NCBI GenBank assembly: GCA_030583925.1
Contig: CP129482.1
Coordinates: forward strand, 682,001 to 746,000
Source of the DNA: Anaerolineales bacterium
GTDB taxonomy: Bacteria; Chloroflexota; Anaerolineae; Anaerolineales; Villigracilaceae
Direction of reading: 5' to 3'
DNA: 64,000 nt
Shown here piece after piece: positions 42,941-50,335 of this stretch (positions within the stretch are counted from its first letter, which is position 1; the number at the start of each line of letters is the position of its first letter). The position numbers were made by a program, and so were the translations under genes. The notes beneath the pieces were generated by a model. It was not told where the DNA came from. It did no database searches and saw nothing but the letters and a program-made list of their open reading frames with translations.

Positions 42941-42982
42941 TTTGCTGGTTGGATAGTTGAGTAGTTGGATGGTTGGGTAGTT
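42927..42982. repeat. Array of seven tandem octamers overlapping the arcC stop
   Basis: GGATAGTT, AGATAGTT, TGCTGGTT, GGATAGTT, GAGTAGTT, GGATGGTT, GGGTAGTT in exact 8-bp register. Partial inverse copies follow to about 43011. The first two units encode the last residues and stop codon of arcC. Confidence 0.85.
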
Positions 42983-43065
42983 GTTCAATCCCTTGACGAA
43001 CGACTACCCGTTTATTTTTTATCGTAGATTACAATTGATGCTTGATGTTATGCAGTTTTTGTTAA

Positions 43066-43143
43066 AACATGTCACCCTGAGTGGCGCCACGAAGGGTCTC
43101 TACGATTATCGTAGGGGTTCTTCGCTTCGCTCAGAACGACATT
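43066..43143. repeat. Palindromic intergenic repeat (CACCCTGAG...CTCAGAACGAC type)
   Basis: gtcaccctgagtggc...acgattatcgtagg...gcttcgctcagaacgac: imperfect inverted repeat of the kind scattered in many environmental genomes. It fills the gap before the deacetylase gene. Confidence 0.6.
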
Positions 43144-43163
43144 GTTTTGCATGAGTAAATACA

Positions 43164-44021
43164 ATGTCTGTTTCTCCAAGAGTTTTGCTAAGCATAGATT
43201 ACGAACCCGTCTTCGCCCTGTTCCGTCATTATGATCGAATCGCCGACGTAAAAACGCGTCGCGACATGGACGATGGCTTCACTGCGCGCGCCATAGATTC
43301 GATTCTCGATCAACTCGGCGATTCAAAAGCCAGTATCTATCTCGTCGGCGAGATCGCTGAATGGTATCCCGATGTGCCGCAAAAAATCGTCGCGGCAGGA
43401 CACGAACTCGGCTTGCATTGTCAATTTCATCGCCCGCTGGTGAACGTAGATCAACTCGCCAGCGATCTGCGTGACTCGTCCGCGTGGCGCAAACAATTTG
43501 GCGTGCAAGGCTATCGCGCGCCGATGGTCGGCATTAGCGAAGCAGCGTATCCGCTCCTCGAATCGTACGGCTTCCAATACAGTTCGTCTATCTACGCGCC
43601 CGCAGGCACGCTGTTGAAAAAAGGGCAGATGTGGGAGATTCCCGTCAGCACCTGGCGCACGCGCGATGCGCACGAAGACCTCGTCGCGCCGCGCGATTTC
43701 TCGTTCAAACTTTTGTTGGGCGGAGAATTCCCCTACGGTTCAAGTTTCAGCATCGGGCTGATGGCTCGCAGGATTCTTTCGATCATTGAGGAAGAACTCA
43801 AGCGCGGACATTCTCCCGTCCTCATCATGCATCCCTACGAGTTGGTGACTCCGCCCTCCTCTGCACGCCTCACGCGGGACTTGATGCGGAATCCCCTCTT
43901 CATCCCTTTTCTCTGGGACAAATCCCCGTTCCTGCGCGACGTGTTGAAGAATTTCCCCGTCTCGCCGTTGAAAACTTATCTCGACGAAACTCTGGCGTTG
44001 AATGAGCAACCCGCAAGTTAG
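43164..44021 (+). CDS. Polysaccharide deacetylase (NodB-type) family protein
   Basis: A 285-aa carbohydrate esterase 4-like protein: LLSIDYEPVFALF (Asp of the metal site region), GHELGLHCQFHRPL with the metal His, GYRAPMVGIS and WEIPVSTWRTRD. The layout suits bacterial polysaccharide deacetylases that modify surface glycans or precursors. No signal peptide, so it is cytoplasmic or precursor-acting. No ribosome-binding site is clear before the ATG. Its end overlaps the start of the next gene by 20 bp, starting a probable cluster of surface-glycan genes. Confidence 0.8.
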   Translation: MSVSPRVLLSIDYEPVFALFRHYDRIADVKTRRDMDDGFTARAIDSILDQLGDSKASIYLVGEIAEWYPDVPQKIVAAGHELGLHCQFHRPLVNVDQLASDLRDSSAWRKQFGVQGYRAPMVGISEAAYPLLESYGFQYSSSIYAPAGTLLKKGQMWEIPVSTWRTRDAHEDLVAPRDFSFKLLLGGEFPYGSSFSIGLMARRILSIIEEELKRGHSPVLIMHPYELVTPPSSARLTRDLMRNPLFIPFLWDKSPFLRDVLKNFPVSPLKTYLDETLALNEQPAS

Positions 44022-45045
44022 AAAACTATCGCCCGATCAAGCGTTGACGGTTCCCGCCACGCTTTCTACTGCCGCGACCTTCACCGCGCTCGATTCGTGG
44101 ACGGGTCTTGTCCGCGACATCTACGGCTACGAGACTCACCGTTTTGAATCGTCGGATAATAATGAAGTGACTGGGATTCTTGCTCTCACACACGTCCGAC
44201 ATCCCATTTTCGGGAACTATCTGGCGACTTCTCCGTTCGGTTCGTTCGGCGGGTTTGCATTCTCGTCCAGCGACGCGCGGAACGCGCTTTTGGATGAAGC
44301 GCGGAAACTGGCAGACGAATTGAAAGTTGATTACGCTGTCGTTCGTTTCGTTGAAGAAAATGCCTCGCCGCCCTCCGCGTGGATTCAAAACCCGATCTAT
44401 TCGACATATTTGATTGACCTGCCATCGAACCCCGAAGACTTGATGAAAACATTCGGTCACCAGCATCGCAAACACACTCGGCAGTCACTGAGGAAAGGAT
44501 TCAAAGTCCAGTTTGGGCGGCATGAATTGTTGGATGAAACCTACGAAGCCTTTGCTCGAAGTATGCACGAACTCGGCTCGCCGTATCATTCAAAAGAATA
44601 TTTGCGGAAGATGGCATCCTTGCTTGGAGAAAATCTTGAATTCGTTGTGATCAAAGATATGGAAGAAAATTTGGTCGGAAGCGCGGCGCTTGTCTATCAC
44701 GGAGACACCGCGACGAATTTGCACGCGAACATTTTGCATAAATATCGCTCCGAGTATGCGGGCGAAAGTTTGTACTGGAGTATCCTCGATCATTACATCC
44801 AAAAAGGAATGAAGATTTGCGACATGGGTCGCAGTTTGAACGGCTCGGGCAATGAAACCTTCAAAACGAAATGGAGACCGCGCAAAATTCCGCTGGCGTA
44901 TTGGTATTATCTGCCGAAAGGCGGAGCCATCCCCGAACTGAACCAAAAAAGCCCGAAGTTCCAATTAGCGATTTGGCTTTGGAAACGAATGCCTGCCTTT
45001 GTCGTGCGCGCGTTGGGTCCGCATTTGATTCGAGGGATTGTATGA
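44002..45045 (+). CDS. FemAB/GNAT-fold transferase
   Basis: A 347-aa protein with two GNAT-like halves. The C-terminal part shows HRKHTRQSLRKGF, LVYHGDTATNLHANILHKYRSEYAGESLYW and DMGRSLNGSGNETFKTKWR, which are FemAB-family features (peptidoglycan-bridge or exopolysaccharide-linked aminoacyltransferase). It overlaps the deacetylase gene by 20 bp and is separated from the second FemAB-like gene by a repeat. In exosortase systems homologues go with PEP-CTERM/EPS loci; no exosortase is visible here. Substrate unknown. Confidence 0.8.
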   Translation: MSNPQVRKLSPDQALTVPATLSTAATFTALDSWTGLVRDIYGYETHRFESSDNNEVTGILALTHVRHPIFGNYLATSPFGSFGGFAFSSSDARNALLDEARKLADELKVDYAVVRFVEENASPPSAWIQNPIYSTYLIDLPSNPEDLMKTFGHQHRKHTRQSLRKGFKVQFGRHELLDETYEAFARSMHELGSPYHSKEYLRKMASLLGENLEFVVIKDMEENLVGSAALVYHGDTATNLHANILHKYRSEYAGESLYWSILDHYIQKGMKICDMGRSLNGSGNETFKTKWRPRKIPLAYWYYLPKGGAIPELNQKSPKFQLAIWLWKRMPAFVVRALGPHLIRGIV

Positions 45046-45049
45046 ATAT

Positions 45050-45114
45050 GCGGTGGTTTCGATACGCCCTTCGCAATGGCGCTAAAGCGCCACTCAGGGC
45101 TACTCAACCACCAG
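45050..45114. repeat. GGTTGAGTAG-type repeat with inner palindrome
   Basis: ggtggtttcgatacgccc ... tggcgctaaagcgccac ... gggctactcaaccacc; single copy between two FemAB-like genes. Confidence 0.75.
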
Positions 45115-45128
45115 CAAAATAGAGAAAA

Positions 45129-46175
45129 ATGATTCGAGTCGTAACCCTGGACGAAACACTACGAGACCGCTACGCCTCCTATATCGCTGGGCGGAAGGAC
45201 GCGCGCTTTGGGCATGACCTTGCTTGGGGAGATGTCTTGCGCGAAACCTACGGCGTGGAGACGCGTCACCTCGTCGCGCTGGAGGGTGAGAAGGTTGTGG
45301 GTGTGTGTCCATTCTTTTTGTGCAAGCCTCTTGTCGGCGGGGCGCATTATGTGACGAATCCGTTCCCCACGTATTGCGGACCACTCGTTGATTCCGCTGA
45401 GGCGTTGAACGCGTTGCTGAGGGCGGCGCGAGAGAGAACCTCCAGCGTGGATCATGCTGAGGTGTTGTCGCCAGCCCCACTGTCCGAGGTTGAAGCGGGT
45501 TTACTTCCATTTGAAGAACGGCTGGACTACACCTATCGTCTGTCTCTCGAAAATGGGATCGAAACTATTTTCAATTCGTTGGATCGAGATTACAAACGAA
45601 TTTTGCGAAAGTCCAATGCGTTGAATGAGATGGAGCTCAGCGTGGATATCGATGGGAGCCGCTTGGATGCGTTTCATAAATTGTATGTGAGCATTTACGC
45701 GGGCAAGCATGGATTCATCCCGCATGGAAAAAAACTGTTTCGGAAAATATTTAAAATTTTTCCGCGCGGCGCGGCGCGGATTTATTTGGCGAAGATTCAC
45801 GACGACTATGTCGGCGCGATGTTCACGTTTTGGACACACAATGAAGTATATTATGGCTGGTCGGCGGTCTTGCCCGATAGCGTGTATCACCCGACGCATT
45901 TCTTGATCTGGAAAATTATTCAGGACGCGGCGGCGGAGGGCTATCGCTGGTTCAACATGGGCGAAGCCGCGCGCGAGCATCACGGACTGAACCATTTCAA
46001 GCGCGGCTGGGGAACGGAAGTGTTGGAGCCTTGCCGATATTTTGTGCCTGGGCGCGCCGCCGAGCCATCGCCGCGCCTCTTTGACCGTGTCAACTGGACG
46101 CGCAAGTTCATCGCCAAGCTGCCAGCGGGAGTCGTTACTTCGTTTTTGTCGCCCGCCATCCGATTCTTTTTATAG
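45129..46175 (+). CDS. FemAB/GNAT-like acyltransferase, second copy
   Basis: A 348-aa protein, related in layout to the upstream protein but divergent: N-terminal half GRKDARFGHDLAWGDVLRETYGVETRHLVA resembles the DxWxGLVRDIYGYETHRFE region, and the C-terminal half has FHKLYVSIYAGKHGFIP, GAMFTFWTHNEVYYGWSAVLP and FNMGEAAREHHGLNHFKRGWG (FemAB signature). Probably acts on the same glycan or peptide substrate class. Only a weak GAGA-type ribosome-binding site. The C-terminus is hydrophobic (VVTSFLSPAIRFFL), perhaps membrane-associated. Confidence 0.75.
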   Translation: MIRVVTLDETLRDRYASYIAGRKDARFGHDLAWGDVLRETYGVETRHLVALEGEKVVGVCPFFLCKPLVGGAHYVTNPFPTYCGPLVDSAEALNALLRAARERTSSVDHAEVLSPAPLSEVEAGLLPFEERLDYTYRLSLENGIETIFNSLDRDYKRILRKSNALNEMELSVDIDGSRLDAFHKLYVSIYAGKHGFIPHGKKLFRKIFKIFPRGAARIYLAKIHDDYVGAMFTFWTHNEVYYGWSAVLPDSVYHPTHFLIWKIIQDAAAEGYRWFNMGEAAREHHGLNHFKRGWGTEVLEPCRYFVPGRAAEPSPRLFDRVNWTRKFIAKLPAGVVTSFLSPAIRFFL

Positions 46176-46198
46176 ATATGACTCTTACGTGCGTGGAA

Positions 46199-46273
46199 TA
46201 AAGCCACAGAGTTCACAGAGATTTTTGAGAAAAACTTTTAGAACTCATTTTTCTCTGTGCTCTCTGTGGCAAT
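46199..46273. repeat. Palindromic CACAGAG/CTCTGTG repeat
   Basis: Left CACAGAGTT, CACAGAGAT nonamers and right CTCTGTGCT, CTCTGTGGC, around an A/T-rich centre; related to 7664-7728. Confidence 0.7.
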
Positions 46274-46312
46274 AAATGTGAGCAAGAGATCAGAAAAAGG
46301 AAAATTCAACCC

Positions 46313-46996
46313 ATGTCTGTTTTCGAGATCGTCAATTTGGAAAATTTCAAAAAGGTTTTTCGCAACTTCCGCAAGGTCGGCGTTATGACTACGATTCGTT
46401 ACGTCGTTTCGGATCTGCTTTTCGATTGGCGTTACCAGATTGATACGATTAACACCGCACAACTCGACACGCTGGAGATCGACTCGAAGAATAAAGCAGT
46501 CGGGAATTATTACGAAGGGACGAACGCGTATATCTTCCAAAAGATGATCTCACGCGCCGAGGTGAACCCATCCAAGAGTTGTTTTGTGGATTTCGGAAGC
46601 GGCAAAGGCAAGGCGATGTTCATGGCGGCGGAACGCGGCTTCCGCAGAATCATCGGCGTGGAATTTTCCATCGAGTTGGTGGAGATCAATCGCAAGAACC
46701 TTGAAATTTTCAAGCAAAAGACCAAGAGCAAAGCCGAGTTCGAAATCCTGCACATGGACGCTTCGGAATATGCGATACCCGCCGATGCGAATTTGTTGTT
46801 CTTCTCCAATCCTTTCAACGAAGCGCTAACTGCGAAAGTCATCGGCAATATTTTGAAATCGTACGAAGGTTCGCCGCGCGAGATTTGGGTGGTGCATTTG
46901 CATCCGCAGGGCAACATGGCGTTCGCCAACCATCCGCGCTTCAAGATCGTCCACGAGGCGCGCGAGGGATTCGTTTTTCGGCTGGAGCCGCGCTAA
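46313..46996 (+). CDS. Class I SAM-dependent methyltransferase
   Basis: A 227-aa protein with motif I FVDFGSGKGKAMFMAAERG (SAM binding) at about residue 90, acidic post-I IGVEFSIELVEINRKNL and motif IV ANLLFFSNPF. A N-terminal region of 80 residues (TIRYVVSDLLFDWRYQIDT) precedes the Rossmann domain, a pattern common in methyltransferases of EPS and O-antigen loci. Substrate is likely a sugar or lipid of the neighbouring glycan cluster. Weak AAGGAAAA ribosome-binding site. Confidence 0.82.
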   Translation: MSVFEIVNLENFKKVFRNFRKVGVMTTIRYVVSDLLFDWRYQIDTINTAQLDTLEIDSKNKAVGNYYEGTNAYIFQKMISRAEVNPSKSCFVDFGSGKGKAMFMAAERGFRRIIGVEFSIELVEINRKNLEIFKQKTKSKAEFEILHMDASEYAIPADANLLFFSNPFNEALTAKVIGNILKSYEGSPREIWVVHLHPQGNMAFANHPRFKIVHEAREGFVFRLEPR

Positions 46997-47007
46997 AAGA
47001 AAAACTT

Positions 47008-47087
47008 GTTAACCGCGAAGAACGCAAAGGTCGCTAAAAGGCAAAAAGGATTTTCTTTGCGCCCTTCGCGGGCTTAGCGGTTAAAAA
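47008..47087. repeat. Inverted element built of 9-bp repeats
   Basis: GCGAAGAAC, GCAAAGGTC, GCTAAAAGG on the left; CTTTGCGCC, CTTCGCGGG, CTTAGCGGT on the right, around an A-rich middle. Confidence 0.75.
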
Positions 47088-47099
47088 AATTATCTGAGA

Positions 47100-48092
47100 A
47101 TGCAAAACGATTCGCCCCTCACCCGCCTCTGGGAATTTCTAAAGAAGCCCGCCGTCTCGTTATCCCTGCGCGTCGTCGTCAGTGTGTTATTGCTCGCGTA
47201 TCTGATTCGCCTCTCCGCGTTCACCGAGATCGCCCGCGCGTTCAGCCGCATCAAGCCGTTGTTTTTGTTGGCGTTCTTCGCGCTGTATTTTATCTCCGTG
47301 TGCCTGCAAGCCGCACGTTGGAAAATTCTGCTCAAAGCGTGGGACTTAACTCAATCTTTCGGCATTCTCCTACGTCGGATTCTGATCGGCTTGTTCTTCA
47401 ACAACTTCCTGCCTGGAAGTCTCGGCGGCGACGCGTTCCGACTCTACGCGGGCGGACGCGACACAGGCAAAGTGGAGTCGGTCGCCGCGACGATCTTTTA
47501 CGAACGCGTCCTCAGCTACGCTTCTCTCGTGACGTTGGGGCTGGTCGCGCTTTCCTTCCGCTTTGATCTCCGCCGCGACTGGCTCTTCTGGTTGTTACTC
47601 GGCGGAGTATTTCTCGCGCTGGTCGGCATCATAACGATCTCCACCATCCCCTCACTGGGGCAGTGGGCAGAAGGGTTTGTCTCCCGCTTTCCCGTCGCGG
47701 AAAAGATGCGTTTGAAAGAGTGGGTACACAGTTTCCGCTTCAAGGTCAGGCATCCCGCCGCGTTGACCTTCGTCTTCCTCATCTCCTTCCTCATTCAACT
47801 CGCAGACATCGTTTCCTATTGGCTGGTCGGTTCTGCCATCCAATTGCCTGTGAGATTCGCAGACCTGTTCCTCTTTGTGCCGTTGCTGTATCTGGCGATC
47901 GTTCTGCCGCTGTCGTTCAACGGCATCGGCATCCGTGAAAGTGTGTTCGTGATTTTCGCGGCTTCATGGGGCATCGTCTCCGCCGACGCGGTCGCGTTCT
48001 CGTTGACCGTCTTCGCTCTGGGACTCGCGGGCAGTCTCGTCGGCGGAATCATTTATTGGTTTGACCGTTCGTCCTCTCAAAGCGCTCAGTGA
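47100..48092 (+). CDS. Flippase-like integral membrane protein (lysylphosphatidylglycerol synthase TM region-type)
   Basis: A 330-aa protein with eight or more helices and no soluble synthase domain. Family features: VVVSVLLLAYLIRLSAF, LFFNNFLPGSLGGDAFRLYAGG (the conserved NNxLPgslGGDxxR block) and LPLSFNGIGIRESVF. This is the UPF0104/AglD-type family often annotated as flippase-like and linked to export or synthesis of glycolipids. It lies within the glycan cluster, so it may flip a lipid-linked sugar. Weak ribosome-binding site. Confidence 0.85.
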   Translation: MQNDSPLTRLWEFLKKPAVSLSLRVVVSVLLLAYLIRLSAFTEIARAFSRIKPLFLLAFFALYFISVCLQAARWKILLKAWDLTQSFGILLRRILIGLFFNNFLPGSLGGDAFRLYAGGRDTGKVESVAATIFYERVLSYASLVTLGLVALSFRFDLRRDWLFWLLLGGVFLALVGIITISTIPSLGQWAEGFVSRFPVAEKMRLKEWVHSFRFKVRHPAALTFVFLISFLIQLADIVSYWLVGSAIQLPVRFADLFLFVPLLYLAIVLPLSFNGIGIRESVFVIFAASWGIVSADAVAFSLTVFALGLAGSLVGGIIYWFDRSSSQSAQ

Positions 48093-48177
48093 TCTCTGTG
48101 GCTTAAATTTATTAGCCTTACATCACATCATCTTTCTGTAACCAAACTGGGGATTTCACGATAAGATATACCCGTTT

Positions 48178-50175
48178 ATGAAAAACATTCAGCAGATGAT
48201 TTCAACCTTCGCTTCGCGTCCGTGGGCGGTTCCGCTTCTCCTGCTCGTCGTCACCGTCCTCGCCTACGGATTGTTCTTCTGGCAGTTGGGCTTTTACTGG
48301 GACGATCAGCCTATCTCGTGGATTCGCTACGAATTGGGGAGCGCGGCGACCACGAAATACTTCTCCGATTCGCGCCCCGTGTGGGCTATGCTCTACCAAT
48401 TGACGGGATTCATCCTGCCGATCAACCCCGCCGTCTGGCAGTTGTTCGCCATGTTCTGGCGTTGGGCGGGAGTCGTCGCGTTCTACCTCGTGCTGGCAAG
48501 GTTGCTCCCAAAGCGAAAGGATGTCGCCGTCCTTCTTTCGTTATTCCTGTTGCTGTATCCAGGCTTCAACCAGCAGTGGGTGAGTTACGTCTATTCGCAT
48601 TTCTTCATCGTCCTTTTCTTTTTGCTGATCTCTTTTCATTTGATGTTGCGCGGCAAGACCATCCCTGCGATGCTCTTTTCTGCCTTACATCTTTTGATGT
48701 TCGAGTATTTTTTCCTGCTCGAATTCATGCGCCCCGTCGTCCTGTTCGCCTCCCTGCGCGACGAGCCGTTGACGATCCGTGAACGAGGCGTAAAAACGTT
48801 CAAGGCATGGCTTCCGTATATCGGCGTGATTATCTTTGTCCTGTTGTATCGCTCATTGGTGTACAGTCATCCTGGCTTCGGCTACAGTCTCACAGAAGAA
48901 GTCGCTCGCGCGCCGATTGAAACCGTCACTCAATTAATCCAACACGTCTTTTCAAGTCTTTGGGCGGCAATCGGGGCATGGGCTCAAATCTTCCAATTCC
49001 CGAATCCCGAAGTCAACGGGTTGCGCACGAGCGCGCTATATATTCTGGTCGTGTTGATCGTTGGCGTGATCGTCTTTTTGTTCAGGCAGTTAACCGAAAA
49101 AGAATCGCCACATGAAAAACGCGTTTCGCTTTGGCTCATCGTGCTTGGCGCGGTCATGCTGTTGTTCGGCGGCGTCCCGTATTGGGTGACGAACCTGCCC
49201 GTAACCCTCGGCTTCCCCGCCAACCGAGCGCTGTTGTCGTTCATGTTCGGCGCGTGCTTTTTCCTCGTCGGGCTGATCGACCTCTTGCCCGCGCGCTTCA
49301 AATATTCCGTCGCCGTTCTCCTCATCGCGCTTTCTGCGGGCAGACAATTCCTCTGGTCGGTGGACTATCTGCGCGACTGGCAATCGCAAAAGAATCTTTT
49401 CTGGCAACTCTACTGGCGCGCGCCAAGCATCGAACCCGACACGCTCGTCTTGATGAACGAAAGCCTGTTATTCTCCGCCGACAATTCGATCAGCGCGGCG
49501 GTCAACTGGATTTACGATCCCAACCCGTCTGCCGACCACATCAATTACGCGCTGTTCTATCCCGTCAACCGCCTCGGCGGATCGCTCCCCTCGCTGGAGC
49601 CGAACACACCAATCACCTACAATTACACTGCTGGAAAATTCAACGGGAACACTTCGGACTTGCTCGCGTTTTACTACGCCCCTCCATTTTGTCTTCGCCT
49701 CCTCGATCCTGATCTGGACTCGAACAACCGCTTCATCTCGGACCTCAGCCTGATGCGCCAGGCGTCGGCGTTATCCAACCCCCAGCGGATTCTGTCCGCG
49801 CCGACCGCGTCTATGCCCGCGTTCTACGGTGCCGAACCTCCGCATGGATGGTGCTACTTTTTCCAAAAAGCGGAGTTGGCGCGTCAGTTCGGCGATTGGG
49901 ACGAAGTGAATCTTCTCGCCGATTCCGCGTTCAAATTGGATGAACATTTCAACAATCCCGTTGAGTTGTTTGTGTTCATCGAAGGTTATGCCCACGCAGG
50001 GAAATGGGATGAAGCAGTCAAATTATCAAAAGAAGCGCGCCAAGTCTCCAAGAGTTACGTTGATCCGTTGTTATGCAGGTTGTGGAAACGGATCGATTTG
50101 CAAACAGAGTCCAGCCAGCAGAAGACTGATTCGTTGAACGAAGTTCGACAGATGAGTGAATGTTCAATTCCATAA
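48178..50175 (+). CDS. Large polytopic membrane protein, GT-C-like (first of a tandem pair)
   Basis: A 665-aa protein with about 11 helices in the N-terminal 380 residues and a soluble C-terminal part. Just after the first helix is LGFYWDDQPISWIRYELG: paired Asp in the first extracytoplasmic loop is the pattern of GT-C glycosyltransferases of the PMT/ArnT type that use polyprenyl-phosphate sugars. The C-terminal 100 residues (AELARQFGDWDEVNLLADSAF, FVFIEGYAHAGKWDEAVKL) form two TPR-like helix pairs. The tandem paralogue lies 160 bp downstream. Its exact reaction is not known. Start spacing to a TATACC box five bases upstream suggests a very short leader. Confidence 0.7.
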   Translation: MKNIQQMISTFASRPWAVPLLLLVVTVLAYGLFFWQLGFYWDDQPISWIRYELGSAATTKYFSDSRPVWAMLYQLTGFILPINPAVWQLFAMFWRWAGVVAFYLVLARLLPKRKDVAVLLSLFLLLYPGFNQQWVSYVYSHFFIVLFFLLISFHLMLRGKTIPAMLFSALHLLMFEYFFLLEFMRPVVLFASLRDEPLTIRERGVKTFKAWLPYIGVIIFVLLYRSLVYSHPGFGYSLTEEVARAPIETVTQLIQHVFSSLWAAIGAWAQIFQFPNPEVNGLRTSALYILVVLIVGVIVFLFRQLTEKESPHEKRVSLWLIVLGAVMLLFGGVPYWVTNLPVTLGFPANRALLSFMFGACFFLVGLIDLLPARFKYSVAVLLIALSAGRQFLWSVDYLRDWQSQKNLFWQLYWRAPSIEPDTLVLMNESLLFSADNSISAAVNWIYDPNPSADHINYALFYPVNRLGGSLPSLEPNTPITYNYTAGKFNGNTSDLLAFYYAPPFCLRLLDPDLDSNNRFISDLSLMRQASALSNPQRILSAPTASMPAFYGAEPPHGWCYFFQKAELARQFGDWDEVNLLADSAFKLDEHFNNPVELFVFIEGYAHAGKWDEAVKLSKEARQVSKSYVDPLLCRLWKRIDLQTESSQQKTDSLNEVRQMSECSIP

Positions 50176-50180
50176 TCAGT

Positions 50181-50320
50181 TCTCGACGCAGTTGCACTGC
50201 GTCGAGCGTTTCGCGCTTTCGTGCCCGCACGGGGACAAGCCCCCGTGCTATTCCTACAAAGCCCGCTAAAGCGGACTCGCGCCTCTGCACGTTCTCGCCG
50301 CTCTTGTACTGCGTCGAGCC
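50181..50320. repeat. Cluster of three hairpin repeats between paralogous genes
   Basis: CTCGACGCAGT/ACTGCGTCGAG (near 50184-50208), GCACGGGG/CCCCGTGC (near 50226-50248), CCGCTAAAGCGG (near 50263). A second copy of actgcgtcgag ends near 50320. Confidence 0.75.
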
Positions 50321-50335
50321 AAACATAAAACTTCG

